DNA of 64,000 nt from Maricaulis sp048269565 (GCF_048269565.1 NZ_JBLXIK010000005.1:153384-217383), one strand, 5' to 3'. Shown: positions 8,652 through 17,674, numbered from the stretch's first letter. Translations and numbers: made by a program. The notes: generated by a model from the letters alone, not told the origin.

Positions 8652-10160
8652 TTATTCGTCGTCGCCAAGCTGGAGCGCGATATAGCGCTGGCCGGCCTGG
8701 GTTTCGACGAGCAGGAGAATGGCGCTGCGATTGCCGGCGCGGGCCGCATTGACGGCCTCGCGCAGGGCCTCGGTCGATCCGACCGCGCGGCCGCCCGCCT
8801 CCAGAATGATATCGCCGCGCGACAGACCCTTGCGGGCCGCTTCACCGGCGGGTTCCAAGGTTTCGATCACCAGGCCGACAGTGCCTGCGGGAAGACCGCG
8901 ACCGTCGCGGACCTCATCGGACAGTGGCGACAGGCTCATGCCGAAGATGTCGACCGTGGCTTCGGCCTCTTCCCGGCTGGGCAGCTGGTTCAACGTGCTG
9001 TCATCAGGGCGTTCGCCCAGTTCGACGCGCAGGGTGCGCTCGCGCCCGTCGCGCAGGATGCGGAAGCGCACTTCCGTACCGGAGGAGAACTCGCCAATGC
9101 GGCGGGTCAGGTCGCGGGAGTTGTCGACGCCCTGGTCATTGACCGACAGCACCACATCCTCGCGCTCGAAGCCCGCCTGGTCGGCCGGACCACCGGCGAC
9201 AACGGAGCTGATGATCGCACCTGTGCTCTGGTCCAGGCCCATGGCACTGGCGATGTCCTCGGTGACATTCTGGATGCCGACGCCGAGCCAGCCACGCGAG
9301 ACATGGCCGGTTTCGCGCAGCGAAGCGACGACGCGTGCTGCGACGTCAGAGGGAATGGCGAAGCCGATGCCGACACTGCCGCCGGTCGGCGAGAAGATCT
9401 GCGAATTCACACCGACCACCTTGCCGTCGAGGCTGAAGGTCGGGCCGCCGGAATTGCCGCGATTGATCGGCGCGTCGATCTGCAGGAAATCATTATAGTT
9501 CGAATTGCCGATCTCACGGCCCGTGGCCGAGATGATACCGGCTGTCGCGGTACCGCCAAGCCCGAAGGGATTGCCGACCGCCACGACCCAGTCACCAACG
9601 CGGTAATGCGGCTGGTCCTCAAGCGTGACGAAGGGGAATTCGATGTCTTCATCGACTTTCAGCAGCGCCAGATCGGTCTGCGGATCGAGACCGATCACAC
9701 GGGCCGGATAGGTATCGCCCTCGGCGGTGCCGATGGTGATCTCGGTGGCGCCTTCGACAACGTGGTTATTGGTAACCAGATAGCCATCGGCCGAGATGAA
9801 GAAACCGGAACCGAGCGACTGGCGCGGCTGGGCCGTCTGAGGCAGCGCGCGGCCACCGAACTGACGTTCGAGCCATTCACGCATTTGCGGCGGCACATTC
9901 TCGAGATCGGCGCTGCCGGTGGCCGGATCGGGCACCGAGCTGGCCTGGATCGTCACCACGGCCGGGCTGACATGCTCGATCAGGTCGGCAAAGGACATCG
10001 GCGCGCCGGCGGGAATCGCGGCGGTGAAATCGGGTTGGGAAATCTGTTGCATCGCATGCGCAGGGGTCACCGCCTGATCGAGCAGGGAGCCGGCAGCAAG
10101 TGCGGCGAGAACCAGAACTGAAACCCCGCCGAGGCGGCGGATTTTGGAAACTGACATCAT
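8652..10160 (-). CDS. degP: Periplasmic DegP/HtrA-type serine protease
   Basis: The 502-aa precursor has a signal sequence (VSVLVLAALAAGSLLDQAVTPAHA). Its trypsin-like domain shows the triad: His in VTNNHVVEGA, Asp in TDLALLKVD and Ser in RGNSGGP. Two PDZ domains follow (SRGWLGVGIQNV start; GLVIETLEPAGEAARKGL). It degrades or refolds damaged periplasmic and outer-membrane proteins. It is first in a degP-regulator-kinase operon. Two ATGs stand in tandem at the start. Confidence 0.95.
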   Translation of the reverse strand: MMSVSKIRRLGGVSVLVLAALAAGSLLDQAVTPAHAMQQISQPDFTAAIPAGAPMSFADLIEHVSPAVVTIQASSVPDPATGSADLENVPPQMREWLERQFGGRALPQTAQPRQSLGSGFFISADGYLVTNNHVVEGATEITIGTAEGDTYPARVIGLDPQTDLALLKVDEDIEFPFVTLEDQPHYRVGDWVVAVGNPFGLGGTATAGIISATGREIGNSNYNDFLQIDAPINRGNSGGPTFSLDGKVVGVNSQIFSPTGGSVGIGFAIPSDVAARVVASLRETGHVSRGWLGVGIQNVTEDIASAMGLDQSTGAIISSVVAGGPADQAGFEREDVVLSVNDQGVDNSRDLTRRIGEFSSGTEVRFRILRDGRERTLRVELGERPDDSTLNQLPSREEAEATVDIFGMSLSPLSDEVRDGRGLPAGTVGLVIETLEPAGEAARKGLSRGDIILEAGGRAVGSTEALREAVNAARAGNRSAILLLVETQAGQRYIALQLGDDE

Positions 10161-10232
10161 GATTCAGGAAGACCTTTCTTGTTCGAGCCGGGGGCAGATT
10201 AGGCAGGGGGAAGCTGACGGTTGCGTGTCCCA

Positions 10233-10253
10233 AACATTACAATAACATTACAA
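10233..10253 (-). promoter_or_regulatory. 11-bp-period direct repeat in front of degP operon
   Basis: Two identical copies of AACATTACAA (plus-strand view) occupy 10233-10242 and 10244-10253, one base apart, giving a period of 11 bp. This is the geometry bound by dimers of OmpR/PhoB-type regulators. It lies 73 bp upstream of the degP start, in the gap after the hydrolase gene, and the operon encodes such a regulator, so autoregulation is likely. That is inferred from geometry and position. Confidence 0.55.
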
Positions 10254-10268
10254 GCGGTAATTTACCCG

Positions 10269-11489
10269 TCATGTTTCAGACGGGCTGCCAGTCTCGTGGG
10301 TCTGCACCAGAACCGGGCCGTGCAGCGTGCGGTGAACCGGGCATTTGTCGGCGATCTCCAGCAGGCGCTGGCGCTGGGCAGCATCGAGATCACCCTCGAG
10401 CCGGATGGCGCGTTCGAAGATGTCGATCTTGCCCTCATGCCCCTCGGCCTCGCCCTTGCTGTGACGCACCGTGACCGTGACCCGATCGAGCGGCAGGGAT
10501 TTGCGCGTCGCATACATGCGCAGCGTGATCGAGGTACAGCTGCCCAGGGCCGCATTGAGAAAATCATAGGGCGCCGGGCCGCTATCGCCGCCGCCGAGGT
10601 CGGCCGGTTCGTCTGCGCGCAGCACGTGGTGGGCGGCCACGACATGATTGGCATAGGCCCCCTCACCGGTCTCGCGCACCACAACCCCGCCCTCGCGGTC
10701 CGGGGCCGGCACCGCAGGGCGACGATCCTCACCGATATAGCGCAGTGCCCAGGCGGCGATCACGTCTGCGGCATGGATGGCATCGTCCGGATTGCTCAAC
10801 AGGTGATCGGCGCCATCGAGATCGAGATAGCTGCGCGAATGCCGCGCCGCCTTGAACAGTCGCGTCGCATTCTCCACCCCGACAGTATTGTCGACCGGCG
10901 AATGCGTGATCAGCAAGGCCGGCTTGAGCGCCGCGACGGCATCCTCGAGCGAATGGTCCTCAAGGTCGTCGAGGAATTGCTTGCGGATACAGAAGGGACG
11001 GCCGGCGAGCTCGACCCTGGCCTCCCCCTTCGCCTCGATCTCGGCAATGTCGGGATGGAAGGCCTTGCGCACATGCGAGGCATCGGCCGGCGCGCCCAGC
11101 GTCGCGATGGCACGCACCGAGGGCAATTGCGCCGACGCCGCGATCACGGCTGCCCCGCCCAGGCTGTGCCCGACCATCAGGGCCGGCGCCTGGTATTGCG
11201 CCGCGAGAAACTCGCCGGCCTTCACCAGGTCCTGGATATTGGAGGAAAAATTGGTGTTGGCGAAATCGCCCTCGGACTGCCCCAGCCCGGTAAAGTCAAA
11301 GCGCAGCACGGCAAAACCGGCGCGGGCCAGATGCCGCGAAATCCGGCTGGCGGCGTGGATATCCTTGGAGCAGGAGAAGCAATGGGCAAACAGCGCGAAG
11401 GCGCGCGGTGTCCCGTCCGGCAATTCCAGCCGCGCGGCGAGGGTCTCGCCAAGGGCACCGGTAAATTCAACGCGTTCGGATCTGGCCAT
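10269..11489 (-). CDS. Alpha/beta hydrolase-OsmC fusion protein
   Basis: The 406-aa protein joins two domains. The N-terminal 250 residues are an alpha/beta hydrolase (FALFAHCFSCSKD, FDFTGLGQSEGDF, nucleophile elbow VGHSLGG, late Asp/His region ALLITHSPVDNTV and DGADHLLS). The C-terminal part is an OsmC/Ohr-like domain (NHVVAAHHVLRADEPADLGG, GSCTSITLRMYATRK). This fusion is a known family, and the OsmC part is linked to peroxide or thiol stress. The substrate is unknown. It is followed by degP on the same strand after 108 bp that hold the repeated operator. Confidence 0.9.
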   Translation of the reverse strand: MARSERVEFTGALGETLAARLELPDGTPRAFALFAHCFSCSKDIHAASRISRHLARAGFAVLRFDFTGLGQSEGDFANTNFSSNIQDLVKAGEFLAAQYQAPALMVGHSLGGAAVIAASAQLPSVRAIATLGAPADASHVRKAFHPDIAEIEAKGEARVELAGRPFCIRKQFLDDLEDHSLEDAVAALKPALLITHSPVDNTVGVENATRLFKAARHSRSYLDLDGADHLLSNPDDAIHAADVIAAWALRYIGEDRRPAVPAPDREGGVVVRETGEGAYANHVVAAHHVLRADEPADLGGGDSGPAPYDFLNAALGSCTSITLRMYATRKSLPLDRVTVTVRHSKGEAEGHEGKIDIFERAIRLEGDLDAAQRQRLLEIADKCPVHRTLHGPVLVQTHETGSPSET

Positions 11490-11544
11490 GACATTCTCCC
11501 TGTCTTGCCGACAGAGATAGGGGCGACCGCCGCCAACGCCAAAT

Positions 11545-12033
11545 CTATTGCGGAGACGGTGCGGTCACGTCTGCTTGATCGGACGCGGCGGCATCCTCAT
11601 CGCCTTCCCACAGGCCGGCATCACGCAGCGCCTCGGCGACCTCCGGCGGCATATAGCGTTCATCATGCTTGGCCAGCACGGTTTCCGCCTGGAACACACC
11701 ATCCTCGCGGAACCGGCCCTCGGCGATCACGCCCTGCCCCTCGCGGAACAGGTCAGGCAAAATGCCGACATAGGCGACCACGACATCCTCGACACGGTCC
11801 GTGATGACAAACACCACGCCGTCTCCTGCGCCGGGGCCATCGATGGAATTTTCCAGCACCAGGCCGCCGACGCGCACGCGCTCACCGGCCTGCGGCGGTT
11901 CGACGGCGATCTCGCTCGGGCTGTAGAAGAACACGACCGCATCGCGCATCGCGAACAGGCCCAGCGCGACAGCGGCCACCAGAACGAGGGCGGCAAGGGC
12001 GATCGTGGCCAGACGGCGATTGCGGTGACGCAT
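11545..12033 (-). CDS. ccmE: Cytochrome c maturation haem chaperone CcmE
   Basis: The 162-aa protein has one N-terminal membrane segment (residues 8-29), an OB-fold beta domain (GERVRVGGLVLENS, VVVAYVGILPDLFREGQGVIAEG) and the haem-attachment motif LAKHDERYMPPEV with His123 and Tyr127. CcmE binds haem covalently in the periplasm and hands it to apocytochrome c through CcmF/H. No other ccm gene is in the window, so it is an orphan here. Its start shares one base (TGATG) with the stop of the methyltransferase gene before it, implying coupled translation. Confidence 0.95.
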   Translation of the reverse strand: MRHRNRRLATIALAALVLVAAVALGLFAMRDAVVFFYSPSEIAVEPPQAGERVRVGGLVLENSIDGPGAGDGVVFVITDRVEDVVVAYVGILPDLFREGQGVIAEGRFREDGVFQAETVLAKHDERYMPPEVAEALRDAGLWEGDEDAAASDQADVTAPSPQ

Positions 12034-12689
12034 CAGACAGGACTCCGGGAGTGGAACACAAGGGAGAGATTATTGGCCGGCATGACATGGCGGTCCGGCG
12101 CAGCCCATCCGGCCGCGGCGAACAGGGCCTCGACATCGCTGCGGGCGCGCACGCCCCACGCCGGATTGCGCGAGCGCAGCGAGCGGTCGAAATCGAGGTT
12201 CGACGGCGCCGTCGCCTCCCCCTCCAGATAGGGCCCATACAGATAGACCAGCCCGCCGGCGACAACCCGGTCGCGACTGGCATTGGCCAGCGCTTCGGCC
12301 ACACTCCAGGGCGCGATATGGATCACATTCACACAGACGATGGCATCGAACACGTCCAGCGCGCCAGGCCAGCCCGGCCGGGTCAGGTCGAGATCGATCG
12401 ACGGGCGCATATTGGGTGCCGCGTCCGCAGCCCAGGCATCCTGGCTGGTGCGCGAGGCGGGATCGGGATCGCTGGGCTGCCAGTCCAGATCCGGCCGGCG
12501 CTGGCACACGGCGACCGCATGTTCGCCCGTGCCCGAGCCGATCTCGAGAACCCGCGCGCCCTTCGGCAGCAAACGCGCCAGCATATCGCCGATCGCATCG
12601 CGATTGCGCGCCGCGCTCGGCGAGAACAGTCGCGCCGCATCGGCCTGGCGCGCTTCGAGCGCGATCTCGGGAGCTGAAGTCTCGGTCAT
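12033..12689 (-). CDS. DUF938 SAM-dependent methyltransferase
   Basis: The 218-aa protein has motif I ARVLEIGSGTGEHAVAV and later class-I methyltransferase elements (DIDLDLTRPGWP region; FDAIVCVNVIHIAPW; GGLVYLYGPYLEGE). The pattern RLFSPSAARNRDAI and SNLDFDRSLRSRNPAWGVR is typical of DUF938. The substrate is unknown. It is coupled to ccmE by a one-base stop/start overlap. Methyl transfer is inferred from the fold only. Confidence 0.88.
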   Translation of the reverse strand: MTETSAPEIALEARQADAARLFSPSAARNRDAIGDMLARLLPKGARVLEIGSGTGEHAVAVCQRRPDLDWQPSDPDPASRTSQDAWAADAAPNMRPSIDLDLTRPGWPGALDVFDAIVCVNVIHIAPWSVAEALANASRDRVVAGGLVYLYGPYLEGEATAPSNLDFDRSLRSRNPAWGVRARSDVEALFAAAGWAAPDRHVMPANNLSLVFHSRSPV

Positions 12690-12746
12690 GGAGGCGAATT
12701 AGGGGTAGCGGACGGCGAAGGCAAGCATGGCCTGCCTGACGGGACG

Positions 12747-14105
12747 CTATGCCGCGGCGGCGACACCGCGCCGGCGCAACAGCGACGCGGCCTCATTGCT
12801 GCCGGCCGCATCGAGGAGGTCGGCGACGATGCCGAGCGCTTCCTCGGCGCTGACGCGGCTCTGGCCGGTGCTGCCGGCGACCAGGTCGACCAGCATTTTC
12901 CCCGCTTCCAGCATCCGTTTCTCGACCTGCTCGTAAATCCGCTTCTGGGCACTGGCAATGGCCGCGGCATTGGCGTGTTCACGAGCGCGAAACAGGAAAT
13001 AGAGCAGCCCGCTCGCCCGATTGATGGCCTCGGTTGGCGGCAATTGCGCCGGAATGATGCGGCCGCTCCGGCCGCGCCGCGGCTCGGGCAGGCCGGCATC
13101 CAGCGCCAGCGGCACCTTCTCCATCACCTTCTCGACATTGCTCGAGGCCTCGGCCCGCAGACCAAACAACGAGCGTCCCCAGCGGCCATCCTTGCGAATG
13201 CCAAATTCCTGGACCATGCCGGTGGAATAACCGACATAGCGCTCGAACACGCCGAAATAGGACTCGGCCTCCGCGCGGTCGGCCGGTGGGTGTTTAAGCT
13301 TGGCAGCGAAATAGCCGGTGTCGGCGAGGACGCTGTCACCGATCGCGGCCAGCTCCGTCTTGGAGACGACAAGATCGTCGGCGCGCCGGCCAATCTTTTC
13401 GACGACGCGAAAGACCTGCCAGGGAGAGGTCAGCCGCCCCATCACCAGCATGAGCAGCCAGACGGCGGCCTCCGGCGCTTCCTCGATCAGGATTTCATGC
13501 CGCGCCCGCACTGTTTCGACCAATGCCGGATCGAAATCCTCGATCACGACGGGAATATCGGTCATCGCCAGCGCCAGGTTCTCGCTGGATTGCAGCAAAG
13601 TAACGGCGTCGTGGAGCATCGGGCGGCAATCGGAACCGAATCGCTTGTCGAGCGCGACCATGTCCTTTGGAACCCGTTCCGCCTTCGCAACGCCTGCTGC
13701 CAGGGCCTCGGCGGCGCGGCGACGAAGCTCATGCCAGACCGGATCGCTGACGGGCTTGCGGCACTTGCGCGCCTCCTCGACCAGATCCTGCGCCAGCTCC
13801 CGGCCAAGCCAACCCCACATCTTGCTGAGGTCATCCGGGCTGAAGCGGAATTTTGACGGTGGTGCCTTGTCCGGCTCGGCGGTCAGGGCCCTCAGGGGTT
13901 CAAACATCCAGGCCTTGGCCAGGTCACCGGCCGGCTCGTTCAGGCTCGCCTCCAGCTCGTCAAACAGCTGCAGCATGGTTTGTGAGGCCGGATCCGCGGC
14001 CGCCCCCGCCTGCGCCGCCCCGTACAGGTTTGCGCGCATTTGCGGCGGCATGCTGCGCCAGAGCGCCTCCAGCTTGCTTCTTTTTGCCGACGAAAGATTT
14101 GGCAT
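12747..14105 (-). CDS. Hypothetical 452-aa cytoplasmic protein
   Basis: I do not recognise the family. The protein has no signal peptide or membrane segment and looks mostly helical. It opens with PNLSSAKRSKLEALWRSMP and has a conserved-looking centre (GWLGRELAQDLVEEARKCRK, PVSDPVWHELRRRAAEAL, LWLLMLVMGRLTSPWQVFRVVEKIG). Its codon use matches its neighbours, so it is a real gene. It stands alone between the ccmE operon and the PhoQ-like kinase gene. A near-consensus CtrA site (TTAACGTGGCTTTAT) lies 48 bp upstream. Confidence 0.75.
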   Translation of the reverse strand: MPNLSSAKRSKLEALWRSMPPQMRANLYGAAQAGAAADPASQTMLQLFDELEASLNEPAGDLAKAWMFEPLRALTAEPDKAPPSKFRFSPDDLSKMWGWLGRELAQDLVEEARKCRKPVSDPVWHELRRRAAEALAAGVAKAERVPKDMVALDKRFGSDCRPMLHDAVTLLQSSENLALAMTDIPVVIEDFDPALVETVRARHEILIEEAPEAAVWLLMLVMGRLTSPWQVFRVVEKIGRRADDLVVSKTELAAIGDSVLADTGYFAAKLKHPPADRAEAESYFGVFERYVGYSTGMVQEFGIRKDGRWGRSLFGLRAEASSNVEKVMEKVPLALDAGLPEPRRGRSGRIIPAQLPPTEAINRASGLLYFLFRAREHANAAAIASAQKRIYEQVEKRMLEAGKMLVDLVAGSTGQSRVSAEEALGIVADLLDAAGSNEAASLLRRRGVAAAA

Positions 14106-14165
14106 CGGTGAATAAGGACCGTGACTACAGACGGCGAGTATTCAACAGTTGTGGTTAACGTGGCT

Positions 14166-15545
14166 TTATCGTGCTGTGGTGGGCAAGGTCAGACGCACAC
14201 ACAACCCGTCAAGTGTAGACCTCGACAATACAACACCACCATCATAAGCCTTTGCCAAATCTGCAACAATGGCCAGGCCGAGACCGGATCCCGGCGCCTG
14301 TTCATCCAGACGCACCCCGCGCTGCAGCGCCGCCTCGCAGCCGGCCTCGTCAAGACCAGGGCCATCATCCTCGATCAGGAGTTCAAGATTTCGCTCGTCA
14401 CCCTGCCGCGCCGACACCATCACCCGGGACGACGCCCACTTGCAGGCATTGTCCATCAGATTGCCGACCATTTCCTCGAGGTCCTGGCGTTCGCCGCGGA
14501 ATTGCAGATCGGGTTCGAGCCGGGTTTCGATGGACACCCCGCGCCGGGCATAGATCTTGTTGAGGGTACGCGCGAGATCGCCGACGGTCGGCTCGACCCC
14601 GGTCCGGGCACCGATCGCCTTGGCGTGGGCGGCGGCACGGGCACGGCGGAGATGATGGTCGACCTGTTCGGCCATGATCGCGGTCTGGCGGCTGACCAGG
14701 TCGCCGAAACCGCCACCGGCCTCGCGCGCCTCATTGGTGAGGACAGCGATCGGGGTTTTCAGCGCGTGGGCCAGATTGCCGACATGGGTGCGCGAGCGCT
14801 CGACCAGTTCGCGTGAATGGTCGAGCATGGCATTGAGTTCATCGGCGAGCGGCTGCAGCTCGACGGGGAATTGACCGTCAACGCGCTCGCTGCGGCCCTC
14901 GCGCACATCGGCAACGCTGTTGCGCATGCGCAGGACCGGCGCCAGCCCGATCCGGACCTGGAAGAAGACACCGGCCGCGATCGCGGCGGCGAAGCCGAGC
15001 AACAGAACAGCGGAAGTAATGGCAAAGTTACGGACATCACGGTCAGCCGGACGGCGGTCCTCGCCCGCCATCATGATCACGACATCCTCGCGATCGGGCA
15101 GGAGCACGGCCTGGGCGACCACGCGCAAGGGTTCTCCGGCCGGCCCCTTGGCGCGGCCCGTCACGATCTGGCCCGGTGAGGCCTCGGCCCGGTTGCGCAG
15201 CCCCTGGGAGGCCGCCAGGGTCTCGTCCCACAAGGAACGTGAAACGATCAATATACTGGCTTCGCCGCGCTCGCCGGCATCGACGATCTGCCAGTAGCGG
15301 CCCGAGAAGACACGGCCATAGGCCGGATCCGACGGACGGCGGGCCAGGGCGACCGCGCCACTCTCATCGGTCTCCGCTGCCGCGACCAGCGCCCCGACAA
15401 TACTGGTGAGACGATCATCAAGCGTGCGGATCACCGATCGCTGATAGAGCGTGCTCAGCGCAATCGCGCCGACCAGCAGCAGGGCCAGTGCCCAGGCCGC
15501 TGCGCCGGCAAACAGCCGGAAGGCAAGTGAGACGCGGGAGGTCAC
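14166..15545 (-). CDS. PhoQ-like sensor histidine kinase
   Basis: The 459-aa protein has a membrane segment at about residues 12-35, a periplasmic domain (RRPSDPAYGRVFSGRYWQIVDAG), a second membrane segment near 180-200, HAMP-like linker, a HisKA H-box of the PhoQ type (NLAHALKTPIAVL) and an HATPase_c domain (NLMDNACKWA, IEDDGPGLDE, GSGLGLAIVADLAKAY). It overlaps its regulator gene by 4 bp. It forms a PepSY-regulator-kinase operon. The stimulus is probably an envelope, divalent cation or peptide signal, by analogy. Confidence 0.93.
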   Translation of the reverse strand: MTSRVSLAFRLFAGAAAWALALLLVGAIALSTLYQRSVIRTLDDRLTSIVGALVAAAETDESGAVALARRPSDPAYGRVFSGRYWQIVDAGERGEASILIVSRSLWDETLAASQGLRNRAEASPGQIVTGRAKGPAGEPLRVVAQAVLLPDREDVVIMMAGEDRRPADRDVRNFAITSAVLLLGFAAAIAAGVFFQVRIGLAPVLRMRNSVADVREGRSERVDGQFPVELQPLADELNAMLDHSRELVERSRTHVGNLAHALKTPIAVLTNEAREAGGGFGDLVSRQTAIMAEQVDHHLRRARAAAHAKAIGARTGVEPTVGDLARTLNKIYARRGVSIETRLEPDLQFRGERQDLEEMVGNLMDNACKWASSRVMVSARQGDERNLELLIEDDGPGLDEAGCEAALQRGVRLDEQAPGSGLGLAIVADLAKAYDGGVVLSRSTLDGLCVRLTLPTTAR

Positions 15546-16219
15546 GAGACCGGCGGCGACACCGGCTCGACCAGGCGATAACCAAGGCCGCGAACCGTCT
15601 CGATCCGGTCCTGGCCGATTTTCTTGCGCAGGCGGCCGACAAAGACCTCGATCGTATTGCTGTCGCGGTCGAAATCCTGGTCATAGATGTGCTCGACCAG
15701 CTCGGTGCGCGAGATGACGCGATCCTGGTGATGGGCGAGATAGCTCAGCATGCGGAATTCGTGCGAGGTCACCTTGACCGGATCGCCATTGATGAAAACC
15801 CGCGCGCCGCGCGTATCGATCGACAGGCCGCCGCATTCAATCGTCGAGGTCGAATGGCCGGCCGCGCGCCGGGTCAGGGCCCGCAGGCGCGCCAGCAATT
15901 CCTCGGTATGGAAAGGCTTGGTGAGATAGTCATCGGCGCCGGCATCGAAGCCGGCGACCTTTTCACTCCAGCGATCACGCGCCGTCAGGATCAGGACCGG
16001 AAAATCGCGGCCGTCATTGCGCCAGCGCTCCAGGACGCTGACACCGTCCAGCTTGGGCAGGCCCAGATCGAGCACGACGACATCATAGGGCTCGGTATCA
16101 CCGAGGAAATGGCCGTCCTCGCCATCGAGCGCGGTATCGACCGCATAACCGGTATCCTCGAGCGCCCGGCAAAGCTGGCGATTGAGATCCGGATCGTCTT
16201 CAATAATCAGAGCGCGCAT
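15542..16219 (-). CDS. PhoP-like OmpR-family response regulator
   Basis: The 225-aa protein has a receiver domain (MRALIIEDDPDLNRQL; Asp in YDVVVLDLGLPKLDG; Lys in YLTKPFHTEEL) and a winged-helix domain (KVTSHEFRMLSYLAHHQDRV, NTIEVFVGRLRKKIG, VRGLGYRL). It starts 8 bp after a PepSY gene and overlaps the kinase gene by 4 bp. It probably binds the GTTCAG-N5-GTTCAG repeat upstream of the PepSY gene. Confidence 0.94.
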   Translation of the reverse strand: MRALIIEDDPDLNRQLCRALEDTGYAVDTALDGEDGHFLGDTEPYDVVVLDLGLPKLDGVSVLERWRNDGRDFPVLILTARDRWSEKVAGFDAGADDYLTKPFHTEELLARLRALTRRAAGHSTSTIECGGLSIDTRGARVFINGDPVKVTSHEFRMLSYLAHHQDRVISRTELVEHIYDQDFDRDSNTIEVFVGRLRKKIGQDRIETVRGLGYRLVEPVSPPVS

Positions 16220-16227
16220 GACTTCCC

Positions 16228-16569
16228 CTATCGTTCCGACAATATATTACCCGTACGGGCATCTGCCACCACATCAATCCGGCGGCCGTCAGCGGTCAGT
16301 ATCTTGACGATATAGCGCGGGGCGCTGCCACCCTCGAGTTCGACGTCAAGCACATCGGCATTCGGATAGCGCTGCCGCACATCACCGATCACCCTGATCG
16401 CCGGCACGAGGTTTCCCTGCTCACGCTGCACCCGGGCTTCACCCGGTGTGTAGCGGTCGCGCATGTCGCGGCCCTGGGCCATTTCCAGGCCTGCCGCGTC
16501 TGCGTGCGTCACAGCCGGCACGCCCAGGGCGGTGAAAGCTGCTGCAATGATGATCAGTGTTCTCAACAT
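16228..16569 (-). CDS. Small periplasmic PepSY-domain protein
   Basis: The 113-aa precursor has a signal peptide (TLIIIAAAFTALGVPAVTHADA) and a single PepSY-like unit with VIGDVRQRYPNADVLDVELE, RYIVKILTADGRRIDVVADARTG. Small PepSY proteins beside PhoPQ-type systems often modulate the sensor kinase in the periplasm (FeuN-FeuQ in rhizobia is an example). It is first in the operon and directly behind the direct repeat at 16594-16610, so it is probably both a target and a modulator of the system. Confidence 0.85.
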   Translation of the reverse strand: MLRTLIIIAAAFTALGVPAVTHADAAGLEMAQGRDMRDRYTPGEARVQREQGNLVPAIRVIGDVRQRYPNADVLDVELEGGSAPRYIVKILTADGRRIDVVADARTGNILSER

Positions 16570-16593
16570 GGCACTCTATGTGACGCAACGGCC

Positions 16594-16610
16594 CTGAACC
16601 CGGGCTGAAC
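16594..16610 (-). promoter_or_regulatory. GTTCAG-N5-GTTCAG direct repeat, probable regulator site
   Basis: On the minus strand GTTCAG occurs twice with 5 bases between, an 11-bp period, 25-41 bp upstream of the PepSY start. The spacing fits dimer binding by an OmpR/PhoB-type regulator overlapping the -35 region, which would let the regulator activate its own operon. It is inferred from geometry and context. Confidence 0.6.
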
Positions 16611-16638
16611 GACTCCCTAATCCTGCACTCATTCGCAG

Positions 16639-17535
16639 CTACAGACCCTTGCGCGGATCATAGGCCTGAGCCGGCGCCCACGTCTCGAGAAAAGCACGCA
16701 GCGCCTCGTCACGCGGCGGCAGGGCCACGACCAGTTTGACGATCTGGTCTCCACGCTTGCCCTTGCCACTCGCAAAACCCTTGCCGCGCAGGCGCAACAG
16801 GCTGCCGCTACTCGAGCCGGCGGGCACCTGCAGGTCGACCGGGCCATCAATGGTCGGCACGCGCACCTTCGCGCCGAGCACGGCTTCCTTGAGGCTGACA
16901 GGCAATTCGAGCCGGACATCATCGCCATCGCGGGAAAAATGCCGGTGTTCGGCGATCCGGATCTCGATCAGTGCATCGCCGGGCGCACCGCCCATCGCCG
17001 ACGGTTCGCCCTGGCCACGCAGTCGCAGCACCTGGCCATCGGCCGCACCGGAGGGCACCGCAACCTCGACCGCCCGTCCGCCCGGCAGGGTGACGCGGTG
17101 CTTGCCGCCACTGGCCGCCGCGAGGAAATCAATCGTCAGCGTCTGGCGCACATCGGCTCCCTTGCGTGGTGCTTCGCGGGTCTGGGTCCCGAAATCGGTA
17201 AACAGATCGGAGAAAATATCGTCGAAGCCGCGATTATTCTGCCGCGTCTGACGGAAATTGAACGGACCGCGCGCGCCGCCGCCCATGCCCGCACCCATGC
17301 CGGCGCCCGGTCCGAAACCGGCGCGTTGGCCGGCATCGTATTCGGCGCGCAATTTCGGGTCCGACAGCGTCTTGAAGGCCTGGGAGACCTTCTTGAACCG
17401 CTCTTCGGCCGCCTTGTTGCCGGGATTGGCATCGGGGTGCAGTTCCTTGGCCAACTTGCGATAGGCCTTGCGGATCTCGTCCGCTGTCGCCGTCTTCGCC
17501 ACACCGAGGATTTTATAAGGATCGTCCATGCCCAC
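16639..17535 (-). CDS. CbpA-like DnaJ-family co-chaperone
   Basis: The 298-aa protein has an N-terminal J domain (DDPYKILGVAKTATADEIRKAYR with the HPD motif in ELHPDANPG), a Gly-rich linker (GFGPGAGMGAGMGGGARGPFNF), then the two C-terminal substrate-binding beta domains (TIDFLAAASGGKHRVTLPGG; GDALIEIRIAEHRHFSRDGDD). The cysteine-rich zinc domain of DnaJ is absent, which makes it CbpA/DnaJ-C type. It stimulates DnaK ATPase. It stands alone. Confidence 0.92.
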   Translation of the reverse strand: MGMDDPYKILGVAKTATADEIRKAYRKLAKELHPDANPGNKAAEERFKKVSQAFKTLSDPKLRAEYDAGQRAGFGPGAGMGAGMGGGARGPFNFRQTRQNNRGFDDIFSDLFTDFGTQTREAPRKGADVRQTLTIDFLAAASGGKHRVTLPGGRAVEVAVPSGAADGQVLRLRGQGEPSAMGGAPGDALIEIRIAEHRHFSRDGDDVRLELPVSLKEAVLGAKVRVPTIDGPVDLQVPAGSSSGSLLRLRGKGFASGKGKRGDQIVKLVVALPPRDEALRAFLETWAPAQAYDPRKGL

Positions 17536-17674
17536 GCCATCAGCTCAATTCAGCGTTCATGTAAGGGGCTTTGCCGCCAATCGCAAAGCATCGCTCACAG
17601 GGCGGCGCCAGGCTGGCCATGCCGAGTGCGTGTGCAGATCACCCGGACACAGGACAGACAGCTGCAATGACGCG

